NCBI GenBank assembly: GCA_013289325.1 | Contig: JABDAE010000007.1 | Coordinates: forward strand, 1-48,092 | Direction: 5' to 3' | Length of the DNA stretch: 48,092 nt | DNA from: Chlamydiota bacterium | GTDB taxonomy: Bacteria; Chlamydiota; Chlamydiia; Chlamydiales; Parachlamydiaceae | Shown: positions 32,763 to 41,505 of the stretch, in pieces | Numbering within the stretch: the first letter of the stretch is position 1 | How the letters are laid out: every line of letters starts with the position of its first letter | Notes under the pieces: model-generated | Database searches by the model: none | What the model was told of the DNA's origin: nothing | Seen by the model: only the letters and a program-made list of their open reading frames with translations | Program-made: the position numbers and the translations under genes

Positions 32763-33656
32763 TTAAGTGTTAATGGATTTATTTATTAATGGATCTCTTT
32801 CAGATGCAACACTTGCTGCGTTTTCTTGAGCGGCTCTATTTATTGCCTCTCTTTCTTGAGCCACTTTTTCCCAGAAGGCCATCCTTGCAGTTTCATCGTC
32901 ACTTGTAGAAGTCTTGGCAGTTTGCGCAATTTCTTGAAGGCGATGCATATGGTTTTCAATCACGGCAAAATAAGCTGCATGATTGGGATGCTTAGCGATG
33001 TTGCTAAGGCCCCTTCCCAAAAGGCTATGGTCTTCTTGTCTATTCCAAGGAACGATGACGATGCCTCCACCCTCAATAAATGCTTCTAATGGGGCAAACT
33101 CCTGTTGCATCAAAGCCTTAAATTCATCTAGAGAGGGTACATCCTGGCCATAAAAAGTTGTCGTTATTCCGTAGGCAGACACGCGATCGTATGTATTTCC
33201 CAGTAGATCAGTGGCTTGTCCACCGGAAGGGGGTCCGCGCTCTCCCGCTCTGCGTTGTTTTTGCAAGTCATTTTCCCCGAAAAGATAAAGGACATTTTTT
33301 TTGCTTTCTGCAGCTTCTTTAAACTCGAGTTTGCCATAAAATTTGGTAAATTTAATAAAAGGCAATGGTGAAGAGGCATTAAAGTTAGACGCAACTCTAG
33401 TAATTTTATTGGCAATGTCTGTGGATTGAGTCCCAGTATCAACAGGTTTACCCGAATTATTTAGCCATTTATATAAGCTATTTTTATTAAGATAAAGAGT
33501 TCTACCTTGGGCATCTTGCAGCTTTACAGCTTTTCCCAAAAGACTGAGAACGAATCCTACGAATTTATTATGATAGCGAATGCCTAAGTCTTGTTGAGCT
33601 GTAGAAAAATAAGCTCTTCGATTGAGATCAGGCAAATTTAAAATATTAATACGCAT
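32763..33656 (-). CDS. Hypothetical protein with a DUF7831-like core
   Basis: 297 residues. A core at about 115-195 (KNVLYLFGENDLQ ... GGQATDLLGNTYDRVSAYGI ... FIEGGGIVIVPW) looks like the small 'FGdN...GGQA...GI' family (DUF7831-like), here with an Arg/Pro-rich insertion. The N-terminal 70 residues (LGIRYHNKFVGFVLSLLGKA) and the helical Ala/Glu-rich C-terminus are unfamiliar. No signal peptide. Function unknown; phage- or effector-related relatives exist for the core. Upstream of the start is an AT-rich gap with GAGGTG at good distance. Confidence 0.6.
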   Translation of the reverse strand: MRINILNLPDLNRRAYFSTAQQDLGIRYHNKFVGFVLSLLGKAVKLQDAQGRTLYLNKNSLYKWLNNSGKPVDTGTQSTDIANKITRVASNFNASSPLPFIKFTKFYGKLEFKEAAESKKNVLYLFGENDLQKQRRAGERGPPSGGQATDLLGNTYDRVSAYGITTTFYGQDVPSLDEFKALMQQEFAPLEAFIEGGGIVIVPWNRQEDHSLLGRGLSNIAKHPNHAAYFAVIENHMHRLQEIAQTAKTSTSDDETARMAFWEKVAQEREAINRAAQENAASVASERDPLINKSINT

Positions 33657-33737
33657 AGTTCACCTCTTTTTTTTATTGTAATCAAAAATTATTTAATTTG
33701 CAATTATATTTATTTAATAGTTATTTTATGGATGGTG

Positions 33738-33886
33738 TTATAGTAAATTGTTTTTATGTAGTGCATCTTCATCACGCGCTACTTGATAAGACAGGAGATC
33801 ACTTTCGCGGTTTTGCTGTTGCATCATGAAGCAATACGTGACGCAAATGAGGCAACAAATGAAATATCCTGGGCAAGAATCTTTAA
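33738..33886 (-). pseudogene. Truncated small membrane-protein remnant
   Basis: Frame reads CPGYFICCLICVTYCF followed by MMQQQNRESDLLSYQVARDE and DALHKNNLL then TAA: one hydrophobic segment with a polar tail. It has no start in good context and is cut off upstream by a TAGACCTCTTGC repeat arm at 33887. Possibly the tail of a lost gene. Confidence 0.3.
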
Positions 33887-33898
33887 TAGACCTCTTGC
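33887..33898 (+). repeat. TAGACCTCTTGC arm, solitary
   Basis: Matches the arms of the 68-bp palindrome (22401) and of the palindrome at 23885; no matching partner arm is seen nearby. Confidence 0.5.
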
Positions 33899-33983
33899 GT
33901 AATTAAAGTTTTCAGCATACTCTCCTCTTTCAAGAACAAAAAAATGAGAACAATATCCAAAAAGATCGAGGTATTTTATGACT

Positions 33984-34063
33984 AACGCAGAGGCGGTGAG
34001 CCGGAGAGACGCAGAGATAATTGAAAATTTCTCCGCGTCTCTCCGACTCTCCGTCTCTGCGTT
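33984..34063. repeat. 34-bp imperfect inverted repeat of the CGCAGAG type
   Basis: Left arm 33984-34017 (AACGCAGAGGCGGTGAGCCG...) pairs with right arm 34030-34063 (...CTCTCCGTCTCTGCGTT) with few mismatches and a 12-nt loop. Its right arm continues as the block shared with 5092-5137. Such repeats commonly precede GxxExxY genes; none survives here. Confidence 0.75.
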
Positions 34064-34074
34064 GAGTTCAAAAT

Positions 34075-34150
34075 GAGTCTTCTTGTCTACCATGACCTGA
34101 CTTTTCAAAGTGTGTCTTTTCTTTTTTCCCGAGTAAAAATATTTCTGCTT
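34075..34150 (-). pseudogene. IS5-type transposase scrap, second copy
   Basis: Minus strand reads YSGKKKRHTLKSQVMVDKKT and then runs directly into the CGCAGAG repeat (HFELNAETESRRD). It is the same transposase fragment as at 5165-5311 but truncated earlier. The remaining gap to 34311 shows nothing else. Confidence 0.65.
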
Positions 34151-34311
34151 GTTATTGCGTTTCTTTACATTTTTTTTTCTCTTTCACTCTTTTCTTGGGA
34201 CGTTCTATAGAATTGCACACCCATCATCATCCCCGACATCTCCACTCAACGCATCAATGATAAGCTTATCCTCATTATCGAAGTATCTGAAGGAATGAAT
34301 AAGCCTTATTT

Positions 34312-36117
34312 TCACTCTTCAAAAGGGATGGAAGAAGGAACGTTCTTAAGAATGGCCAGACAACTTCTTTCTTCATGAATATCTTCTATTCTCAATTGCA
34401 TGTTGAATAAATTAGCATATACGCCCTTCAGCCCGATCAGTTCTTTATGAGTTCCCTGCTCTTCAACGCCTTTATCGGTTAAAACTAAGATCCTCTTTGC
34501 ATTTCTTATAGTTGAGAGACGGTGAGCAATGACAATTGTGGTGCGATTCTCAATTAGCTTCTCTAAAGCATCTTGAACGGCTTTTTCGCTCTCATTATCC
34601 AATGAGCTAGTTGCCTCATCGAAAATAATAATGGGCGGATTTTTTAAGAATACGCGGGCAATACTTAGACGCTGTTTTTGACCACCAGATAGCTTTACAC
34701 CGCGCTGCCCAATGTCTGTTGCATACCCCTTAGGTAAAGACATGATAAAGTCATGAGCATTGGCTTTTTTAGCTGCCGTGATGATTTGGCCTTCAGTGGC
34801 TTCAAGATTTCCATAGCGAATATTATCTAAAACTGTTCCGGCAAAAAGATAAATATCTTGTTGAACAAGCCCTATATGCTTCCTTAGCGATGCCAACTTA
34901 AGACTTTTGATATTTTTGCCATCGACTAATATGTCTCCAGCATTCACTTCATAAAATCGAGGAATAAGAGAGCATAAGGTTGATTTTCCAGCCCCTGAGG
35001 GGCCCACCAAGGCAATATATTCGCCTACCTTTATGTTTAAAGAAATATTTTTGAGGACATGCTCGTATCCTTCTTTATATTTAAAGCTAACGTTTGTAAA
35101 TTCTATGTACCCCTTAACGTTAGCAAGTTCTACTGCATTAGCTGCATCCTTAATATCTGGCTCCACCTCCAAGACTTCCATAAATCGATTAAAGCCAGAA
35201 ATGCCTTCTTGGTAGAGCCTAATGAAGTTACCTAGTCGCTGTATCGGCTCAATCAAAATCACAAGATAGAGTAAAAAAACCAGTAAGTCCGCTAAATCTA
35301 GGGACCCTTTAACGATACTGACGGCTCCAAAGATCGCGACCCCAACACTCATAAGTTGGGTAAAGGTCAGCATGCCATCATAGAAATAGGCTTCATTTTT
35401 GTAGCCCTCTCTTCGACTATCAAGGAAACGGTTATTTTCGTAATGGAATTTTTTCCTTTCGATTGCTTCATTTGTAAAAGATTTTACAACTCTGATCCCA
35501 GCTAGTGTATCCTCAACCTGGGCATTGATGTCCCCGATTCGATCTCTACTCTTTTTTAAGGCATGATACATTTTCCTGCTAAAGTAGAATCCATATAAAC
35601 CCATGATTGGCAGAAAGAGAAAAGCAATGAGGGCAAGCTTTACATTAATATTCAACAGGATGATAAACGCCCCAATAAAATTAAGTGATGCGATCACAAT
35701 ATCTTCAGGTCCATGATGATACAATTCAGCAAGATCAAAGGTATCATTTGAGATACGCGTCATCAGCTGCCCAGTTCGATGGTCATCATAAAATTTGAAA
35801 GAGAGTTTTTGGTAATGCTCAAACAATTCATTGCGAATATCTCTTTCCATAAAAGCGCCCATCATATGACCCTTGTAATCAACAAAGGCATGGCAGATGG
35901 CATGTAGAGCTACCAAGGCAAGCATAACGCCGCCCATAATGTAAATTTGACTGAGCACACCCGGTGAATTAGCTTCTAGATGTTTAGTGATATAGCGAAT
36001 GCATAATGGAATAGCGAGAAGAGTTGCCGATACTACGATTGCACATGCCATGTCCGCAAAGAAAAGACCCAAGTAGGGTTTGTAATAGGAGAAAAATTTC
36101 TTCAATCTTGGATTCAT
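34312..36117 (-). CDS. ABC exporter, MsbA/LmrA type (fused membrane and ATPase domains)
   Basis: 601 residues. Six membrane helices in the first 310 residues with the exporter phrase 'FKFYDDHRTGQLMTRISNDT' and 'DINAQVEDTLAGIRVVKSFT'. The ATPase domain has Walker A GPSGAGKST, LSGGQKQR, Walker B IIIFDEATSSLD and the switch His in IAHRLSTI. It works as a homodimer in the inner membrane exporting lipids, peptides or drugs; the substrate cannot be told. It appears intact and unlinked to neighbours. Confidence 0.93.
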   Translation of the reverse strand: MNPRLKKFFSYYKPYLGLFFADMACAIVVSATLLAIPLCIRYITKHLEANSPGVLSQIYIMGGVMLALVALHAICHAFVDYKGHMMGAFMERDIRNELFEHYQKLSFKFYDDHRTGQLMTRISNDTFDLAELYHHGPEDIVIASLNFIGAFIILLNINVKLALIAFLFLPIMGLYGFYFSRKMYHALKKSRDRIGDINAQVEDTLAGIRVVKSFTNEAIERKKFHYENNRFLDSRREGYKNEAYFYDGMLTFTQLMSVGVAIFGAVSIVKGSLDLADLLVFLLYLVILIEPIQRLGNFIRLYQEGISGFNRFMEVLEVEPDIKDAANAVELANVKGYIEFTNVSFKYKEGYEHVLKNISLNIKVGEYIALVGPSGAGKSTLCSLIPRFYEVNAGDILVDGKNIKSLKLASLRKHIGLVQQDIYLFAGTVLDNIRYGNLEATEGQIITAAKKANAHDFIMSLPKGYATDIGQRGVKLSGGQKQRLSIARVFLKNPPIIIFDEATSSLDNESEKAVQDALEKLIENRTTIVIAHRLSTIRNAKRILVLTDKGVEEQGTHKELIGLKGVYANLFNMQLRIEDIHEERSCLAILKNVPSSIPFEE

Positions 36118-36243
36118 ACAGATATTTGCTCGAAGTGCTCCAAAGCATTAGAGCTGAATCTTAAAACTACCATTGGATGTGGAGTGGGTTCAGCTATAAT
36201 TTTTTCGTTTTTTTTAAATGTTCCCTTTGTATAACTTCCCAGC

Positions 36244-36723
36244 CTATTCACTTAAGTTTTTTGATATTTCTGAACTTGCCAAATTGGGTCCTGTTTTAAA
36301 AAAGGAGACATCTTTTGCAACAATAGATTTTGGAACAATCTGTACCATAACATTTAGTGGATTAACGATATTTGTCATAAACCATGGATTCCAACTCTTG
36401 CTATCATCTCCTAAATACTTGGATATAAATCTAAAAAGACGTTCAGGACTCACTTTGCCAATTTGCGCTCTTCCACGTATACCCACATGCATAAGAACAC
36501 CTTTTTGCAGATCAAAATCCACCATACCAACAGCTACTCGAGCTTCTTGTTTAATCCGCTTAATAAAACTATCTTTCTCAGTTCCAAAAATCCAAAGACA
36601 AGACTCTTCCCAAATAAACCAGACAGGAGAATCTCTTGGCTCACCTTTATCAACGGTTGATAGATGAGCCATCAGAGATTTTGTAAGCACTAAATCTATA
36701 TCAAAGCCTTTCTGTACGAACAT
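36244..36723 (-). CDS. Pyridoxamine 5'-phosphate oxidase-like (PNPOx split-barrel) protein
   Basis: 159 residues. N-terminal 'PLMAHLSTVDKGEPRDSPVWF' type start (SLMAHLSTVDKGEPRDSPVW), then 'FIKRIKQEARVAVGMVDFDL' and 'VGIRGRAQIG', the usual flavin/F420-binding split-barrel pattern. It is the intact paralogue of the pseudogene at 958-1599. The cofactor (FMN, F420 or haem) and substrate are unknown. AGAGAGCTAAG precedes the start at both loci, so upstream sequence was duplicated too. Confidence 0.8.
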   Translation of the reverse strand: MFVQKGFDIDLVLTKSLMAHLSTVDKGEPRDSPVWFIWEESCLWIFGTEKDSFIKRIKQEARVAVGMVDFDLQKGVLMHVGIRGRAQIGKVSPERLFRFISKYLGDDSKSWNPWFMTNIVNPLNVMVQIVPKSIVAKDVSFFKTGPNLASSEISKNLSE

Positions 36724-36743
36724 CTTAGCTCTCTATTCTCCCC

Positions 36744-37067
36744 TCATATGTGTATGGGTAAAGTATATGGTAATTTGTCATTTCTTCCCATGTTTTGATA
36801 TCTGGAATCTTCCATTGAGTTCCGGTATGCTTGCTCTTCATTCACACCTCTTGCTTTTGGATGGTGAGTGGTACTTGGATGCTTTTCAATTAGTATAGAT
36901 TCAATCCCCTGATAAGCTAAAGAAATGGCAGCTGACAAACCAACGGGACCACCACCGACAATGATGACTTTATGTCTCACAAAATCCCCCCCATTTTTCG
37001 CATGCTCTTGCGCATTGATAATTGCAGAAATAAACAAAAAGAAACAGAGCAAAAGTTTTTTAATCAT
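36744..37067 (-). pseudogene. Truncated FAD-dependent monooxygenase
   Basis: 107 codons. A signal-like N-terminus (MIKKLLLCFFLFISAIINAQ) is followed by the FAD-binding KVIIVGGGPVGLSAAISLAY and 'IEKHPSTTHHPKARGVN', the normal beginning of aromatic-ring monooxygenases of several hundred residues. After GVN the family match stops. Another frame over the last 110 bp reads WKIPDIKTWEEMTNYHILYP...GRIES, which may be the tail of the same or another gene, so a deletion with frameshift is likely. A functional enzyme is excluded by length. Confidence 0.75.
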
Positions 37068-37132
37068 TTTATTTTCGATATCAAAAATGTTTTGTGGATG
37101 TTATATACTCAAGCCACCTGAATGCGACCTCC

Positions 37133-37159
37133 CGGAGATTTATTGTCAGCCTCGAAAGG
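37133..37159 (+). repeat. 27-bp dispersed repeat, second copy
   Basis: CGGAGATTTATTGTCAGCCT then CGAAAGG, one mismatch from 7854-7880. Confidence 0.65.
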
Positions 37160-37231
37160 ACGGTATAATTGCTATTTGCGTAAGGTGAGTAAGTCAGTTT
37201 ATTGTATTGTTGGGTTTCGTTGAGTCCATTG

Positions 37232-37345
37232 TTTCGGAGCGGACTCCGAAAAAGGCGTGCATTTTCGGAGTTTAATGTGGCTTATTTAATAAAAACTGGT
37301 TTAAACTCCGAGAAAGTCGTGCATTTTCGGAGTGGACTCCGAAAA
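37232..37345 (+). promoter_or_regulatory. Palindrome cluster upstream of the DUF4143 ATPase
   Basis: TTTCGGAG-CGGA-CTCCGAAA (37232-37251) and TTTTCGGAG-TGGA-CTCCGAAAA (37324-37345) are perfect palindromes. The 16-mer CGTGCATTTTCGGAGT occurs at 37256 and 37318, and ACTCCGA at 37305 pairs with it. The cluster ends 27 bp before ATG 37372 and could be an operator array or RNA hairpins in the leader. Confidence 0.6.
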
Positions 37346-37371
37346 ATGTATTTCATGGTGAGGGGGCTTTA

Positions 37372-38532
37372 ATGATTAAGAGAATGTTAAAATTATTTAA
37401 AAATCACAGTCTTTTTCTTTTTGGGCCAAGAAGTGTCGGCAAAAGCACTCTCATCAGGAATGAATTTCTTGAAAATTTTTCTGTGACATTTAATTTGCTC
37501 AAGACAGAGATTAGAGAGCGCTTTCTCAGAAATCCTGATGAGCTAGCCTCCATTGTAAGAGCATTTCCAAGTCATATCACGCATGTGGTGATTGATGAAA
37601 TCCAAAAAATTCCAAAACTTCTTGAAGTTGTCCACGATTTGATTGAGTCAACGGATAAGCTTTTTATTATGACAGGTTCAAGCGCGAGAAAACTTAAGGC
37701 AGGTGGGGCTAACTTGCTCGCAGGAAGAGCCTTTATTTATCATTTATACCCATTTTCAGTTTTTGAAGTAGAAGAAAAATTTGCCTTAGAAAAAGCGCTT
37801 CAATGGGGAATGCTCCCAAAGATTTTTGATTTTCCAGATGACGATTTAAGGCTGCGTTATCTTCAGGCATATTCTCATACCTATCTTAAGGAAGAAATTT
37901 GGGAAGAACAAATCGTAAAAAATTTAGAGCCCTTCCGTCGCTTCCTGGAAGTGGCAGCTCAAATGAATGGCAAAATCCTCAACTATTCAAGTATTGCGCG
38001 CGATGTTGGAGTTGATGACAAAACAGTGAAAAGCTATTACGCCATTTTAGAAGACACTTTGATCGGTTTTGTTCTTGAAGGATTTCACCACTCATTTCGC
38101 AAGCGTTTAGCGACAAAACCCAAATTTTATTTTTTCGACACAGGAGTTGCAAGGGCGCTTGCCCATGTTCTCACAGTGCCTCTTGTTCCATCAACATCAG
38201 CATATGGAAGTGCTTTTGAACATTTTATCATTTTGGAATGTGTAAAATTAAAAGATCTTTACCATTCTGAATATCGTTTTTCTTACTTAATGACTAAGGA
38301 TGAAGTTGAAGTCGATCTGGTTGTCGAGCGTCCGGGGAAATCACCTCTCTTCATTGAAATTAAAAGTACAACGCATGTGACTAAAGAGCTGCTTTCTTCT
38401 TTTATCCAATTGACAAGAGATTTTGGAGAATGTGAAGCAATTTGTTTTTGTGATGATCCATTAGAAAAAATGATCGAGCATGTCAGAGTGTTACCATGGA
38501 AAGTAGGTTTAAGCCGTTATTTTAAATCTTAA
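37372..38532 (+). CDS. AAA_14/DUF4143 family ATPase, second member
   Basis: 386 residues. P-loop GPRSVGKST (18-26), Walker B VVIDEIQ (72-78), 'FIMTGSSARKLKAGGANLLA' with GRA, 'YPFSVFEVEE', then DUF4143 with 'GSAFEHFIILECVKL' and a PD-(D/E)XK-like end 'DEVEVDLVVERPGKSPLFIE' followed by IK. It is clearly diverged from the ATPase at 9632. Role unknown. The upstream palindrome cluster suggests it regulates its own expression or was acquired with it. Confidence 0.88.
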   Translation: MIKRMLKLFKNHSLFLFGPRSVGKSTLIRNEFLENFSVTFNLLKTEIRERFLRNPDELASIVRAFPSHITHVVIDEIQKIPKLLEVVHDLIESTDKLFIMTGSSARKLKAGGANLLAGRAFIYHLYPFSVFEVEEKFALEKALQWGMLPKIFDFPDDDLRLRYLQAYSHTYLKEEIWEEQIVKNLEPFRRFLEVAAQMNGKILNYSSIARDVGVDDKTVKSYYAILEDTLIGFVLEGFHHSFRKRLATKPKFYFFDTGVARALAHVLTVPLVPSTSAYGSAFEHFIILECVKLKDLYHSEYRFSYLMTKDEVEVDLVVERPGKSPLFIEIKSTTHVTKELLSSFIQLTRDFGECEAICFCDDPLEKMIEHVRVLPWKVGLSRYFKS

Positions 38533-38609
38533 GTTGTTGACTTCATGAATGTTATTTCATAGTATGGCGATGAAACTATCAAAGCCCTCAGTATAAACAA
38601 AGGACGAAA

Positions 38610-39017
38610 GTGAACGCAAAAAATAAGATTAAAGAAGTAAGGACAAAAGACGCCCCTAAAGCAATTGGGCCCTACTCGCAGGCGGTAGTTGCAGGGCAAT
38701 ACCTTTTTGTCTCAGGGCAACTTTCAATAGATCCCATTTTAAATCAGTTGATAGGAACGACTATCGAAGAGCAGACTTTACAGGTCATAAAGAATTTAGA
38801 GGCGATTCTTCGCGATCAAAGCCTTACCTTAAAAGATGTGGTTAAGACAGAAGTGTATCTAAAGGATCTCAACGACTTTAAGGGGATGAACGCCATTTAT
38901 GCTGAAAAATTTTGCCATGCTGTTAAACCCGCTCGGCAAGCGATGCAGGTGGCAAAATTGCCACTAGATGCACTTCTTGAAATTTCATGCATTGCTTTTA
39001 TATCAAACTACCTCTAA
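38610..39017 (+). CDS. ridA: RidA family reactive intermediate deaminase
   Basis: 135 residues with RidA/YjgF signatures: 'APKAIGPYSQAVVAGQYLFV' with SGQ, 'EQTLQVIKNLEAILRDQSLT', 'VVKTEVYLKDLNDFKGMNAI' and the substrate-binding Arg in 'KPARQAMQVAKLPLDALLEI'. RidA hydrolyses 2-aminoacrylate and related enamines from PLP enzymes, protecting the cell. GTG 38610 is the start, with AGGA upstream. The gene is free-standing. Confidence 0.92.
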   Translation: MNAKNKIKEVRTKDAPKAIGPYSQAVVAGQYLFVSGQLSIDPILNQLIGTTIEEQTLQVIKNLEAILRDQSLTLKDVVKTEVYLKDLNDFKGMNAIYAEKFCHAVKPARQAMQVAKLPLDALLEISCIAFISNYL

Positions 39018-39131
39018 AGTATTTTTCTACTGTTTTTTTTATCCAAGAGGTCAATTTTTTTCTTGCGCTATACTTCCCATCTATGCGAGTATTTAAGCGT
39101 ATTTTAAACAAAAAAGTACGATATTCATAAT

Positions 39132-39294
39132 CCTAGATCCGGCAGTTGGAGACGGCAACTTAACGCAATCTCTTGAACCAGAATCATTTGCAATGGGGTG
39201 GTCCTTCACCATTTGGGAATGTCCCACCCCATTGCAAAGTGATTCTAATTCAAGATCTTGCATTAATTTGCCATCTCGAACTGCCGGATCTAGG
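39132..39294 (+). repeat. 163-bp palindromic element, copy 5 (left of the helicase-nuclease operon)
   Basis: Ends CCTAGATCCGGCAG / CTGCCGGATCTAGG, the most perfect palindrome of the set. Direct duplication ATAAT at 39127-39131 and 39295-39299. It ends 64 bp before the first gene of the four-gene system. Confidence 0.95.
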
Positions 39295-39358
39295 ATAATT
39301 CATATATGGATGAGAAGTAAGTGCTTAAATTTAACATAAAAAAAAGAGAGCCTTTTTC

Positions 39359-40210
39359 ATGAAACAGTCAGAGTCACAGTTAGAGTCAAATGAAGTAGAA
39401 TGCTTTAAAGATAAATTGCAAGAGATTATCAAACCCTATCAACAAGAGCAAAATCGGCGTCAAAAAAAATCTGATTTTCTAGCAAAATGCATTAAATGTA
39501 TTGAAAAAAATGACTTTTTCCAACTAGACGAACTCTTAAGAAGCAAGCAGGCAAGCGATGTTCTGGAAGATTCTAACTTTAAATCGTGTGACTCTATTTT
39601 TAAGCAACTGCGAAAATTTGCAGAGACTCAGGTGGATAATTTTCGGATAAAATTTAAAGGCGCTTTGCTTGAGCTAGCGCAGGAAGCTGACCTTCCTTTG
39701 GAAGTTGATCTTCCTAGGTTTTCCGTGTTAAAAGGGATCGAGGGAAAGTTGGACTTTTCAACCAGAAGTACAGCTATTAATCAGATTACCATAAAGTCGA
39801 TGGATCCAAAACGGATTATTTCAGCTGCTGTTAAATTAAAACGCAATCTTTATGACACTCCATTTGAGCCGCAAACGTTTATTGATTCATTATTACAGTG
39901 TTATCAAGAAATCTTAAAAAAAGAAAATCGAGGAACTGGCGATGCGGTGCCTATCCATCAACTTTATACTGACTATGTATGGTCGCTGCAAAGCAAGGCA
40001 TTTTTCCAAAATATGGATAAAGGAAAATTTAAAGGACACTCCATCGAACAGTTTGCTGTAAATCTTTGGCGATTTTTCGAGTCTAAAGTACCGACTGCAG
40101 AGGGAGGGTACCGCATTAGATTGAATTCCGGAAGAGGAAAATCGTTTTGGTTAATTGATCATGATGGGGAAAAACGCCAAATCACACACGCATTGTTTAC
40201 AAAAAAATAG
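39359..40210 (+). CDS. First gene of the helicase-nuclease system, unknown
   Basis: 283 residues, basic and helical, no family recognised. The N-terminus is likely coiled coil (DKLQEIIKPYQQEQNRRQKK). A middle segment 'PKRIISAAVKLKRNLYDTPF' leads to 'VPIHQLYTDYVWSLQSKAFF' and a C-terminal part (HSIEQFAVNLWRFFESKVPT ... GYRIRLNSGRGKSFWLIDHD) that could be a winged-helix or beta-hairpin DNA-binding domain. It has no enzymatic motif. The ribosome site AAGAGAG lies upstream. It is 13 bp from the next gene and so co-transcribed with the two ATPases and the giant helicase; a DNA-binding or adaptor role is inferred. Confidence 0.75.
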   Translation: MKQSESQLESNEVECFKDKLQEIIKPYQQEQNRRQKKSDFLAKCIKCIEKNDFFQLDELLRSKQASDVLEDSNFKSCDSIFKQLRKFAETQVDNFRIKFKGALLELAQEADLPLEVDLPRFSVLKGIEGKLDFSTRSTAINQITIKSMDPKRIISAAVKLKRNLYDTPFEPQTFIDSLLQCYQEILKKENRGTGDAVPIHQLYTDYVWSLQSKAFFQNMDKGKFKGHSIEQFAVNLWRFFESKVPTAEGGYRIRLNSGRGKSFWLIDHDGEKRQITHALFTKK

Positions 40211-40223
40211 AAGGTCTTAAACT

Positions 40224-41504
40224 ATGATGACGCGAAAAGATATTGAACAGCTTAAACCCTTTCAAGCAAGAGCAATTATAGAAGGATTAAGAAAAGGAAT
40301 TGTCCCCACGGAATATGTTTCCTTCTTCACTGTAGGACGTCAAAATTGGTTAAAATTTGTCGAAGAGGATTTAGACTGCTTTATTGCGCATGGAGGAGGA
40401 AAGGTACGTTTTATCAACGGCGATTATGGCGATGGAAAAACGCATTTTATGTCTGTTGTGCAGCAACTATCTCTTCAAAAGAACTTTGCCTCTTCTTTTG
40501 TCGTTTTGACAAGAGATGTTCCGATTCACAAATTTGAAGTTGTGTACCAAGAGATTGTATCGCAATTGCGCGGCAATTTTGAGGGGGTGGGGATTCGAGC
40601 CGTAATTAAGCATTGGATCAATGAACAACAAAAGGAACAAAAAATAGACGAACAAGATCTTGGAGCCATCTCTACTTTATTGCGTGAGATTCCGGGTTTG
40701 GGGCTTGACTTTGCCAACGCACTTATTGGGTTGTTACAAGTCCATTCAACACTTACTTCTCTTAAAGAAAGTGAAGATGAGAACCCCGAAGAAGTATTAT
40801 ACCAATGGTTTGAAGGAAAAAAAGTTGCTAAGAAAGACCTTAAGCGGTTTCATGTCTTTGAAGTACTCAAAAAAACAAATAGTAAGCAATTTTTGCAGTC
40901 TTTAATCGTTTTCCTTAAGATGGCTGGCCATAAAGGTCTTATCTTATTTCTTGATGAGTTGGAGACCGTACTAGCGCAAGGAGCTTCCATTCGAAATGCA
41001 GCGTACGAAAATGTTCGGTTGTTGATGGATAATACAGAGCATGCCCAGTATTTGCAGCTTTTCTTTTCACTGATCCCGGATGTATTGTTATCAGAAAAAG
41101 GGTTTAAATCTTATGATGCCCTGTGGAGCCGGGTACGTACGGTTGGAGATTCTGATGAATTGAATTACCGTAGTACCTTGGTGGACTTACACAAAACTCC
41201 ATTAAGGCGAGAAGAGCTGGTGGATTTAGGGGTGTCTTTAAGAAAAATTCATGAAATCTCTTACCGTTGGAGCGCAGAACACTCCGTACCCGATGATCTT
41301 ATTGTCGGCATGTGTAAAAAACAAGAAGAGATGGGCGCTTTAAGTGAGGTCCGTTTGTTTATCAAGCAGATGATTCGCTGTTTGGATCTCACAGAACAGG
41401 GGCATGTAATGGGTGAATCTAATCTACTTGAGAATCTATTGGAAAGTCATAAAGAAACGGAAATAGAAAAGACAAGTCAACTCGCACCGGCTTGGGACGC
41501 ATAA
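40224..41504 (+). CDS. BrxC/BrxD-like P-loop ATPase (PF10923 type), first paralogue
   Basis: 426 residues. 'PFQARAIIEGLRKGIVPTEY' and 'FFTVGRQNWLKFVEEDL' open the protein as in DUF2791/PF10923 ATPases. Walker A GDYGDGKTH (66-74); 'VLTRDVPIHKFEVVYQEIVS' between; Walker B GLILFLDELE (238-247), then a C-terminal helical region ('WSAEHSVPDDLIVGMCKKQE'). This family includes BREX BrxD and related ATPases of defence loci. It is paralogous to the next gene: both share the 'VP.y.F..VYQ.I' segment after Walker A. The gap to that gene is one base. Confidence 0.85.
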   Translation: MMTRKDIEQLKPFQARAIIEGLRKGIVPTEYVSFFTVGRQNWLKFVEEDLDCFIAHGGGKVRFINGDYGDGKTHFMSVVQQLSLQKNFASSFVVLTRDVPIHKFEVVYQEIVSQLRGNFEGVGIRAVIKHWINEQQKEQKIDEQDLGAISTLLREIPGLGLDFANALIGLLQVHSTLTSLKESEDENPEEVLYQWFEGKKVAKKDLKRFHVFEVLKKTNSKQFLQSLIVFLKMAGHKGLILFLDELETVLAQGASIRNAAYENVRLLMDNTEHAQYLQLFFSLIPDVLLSEKGFKSYDALWSRVRTVGDSDELNYRSTLVDLHKTPLRREELVDLGVSLRKIHEISYRWSAEHSVPDDLIVGMCKKQEEMGALSEVRLFIKQMIRCLDLTEQGHVMGESNLLENLLESHKETEIEKTSQLAPAWDA

Positions 41505-41505
41505 C

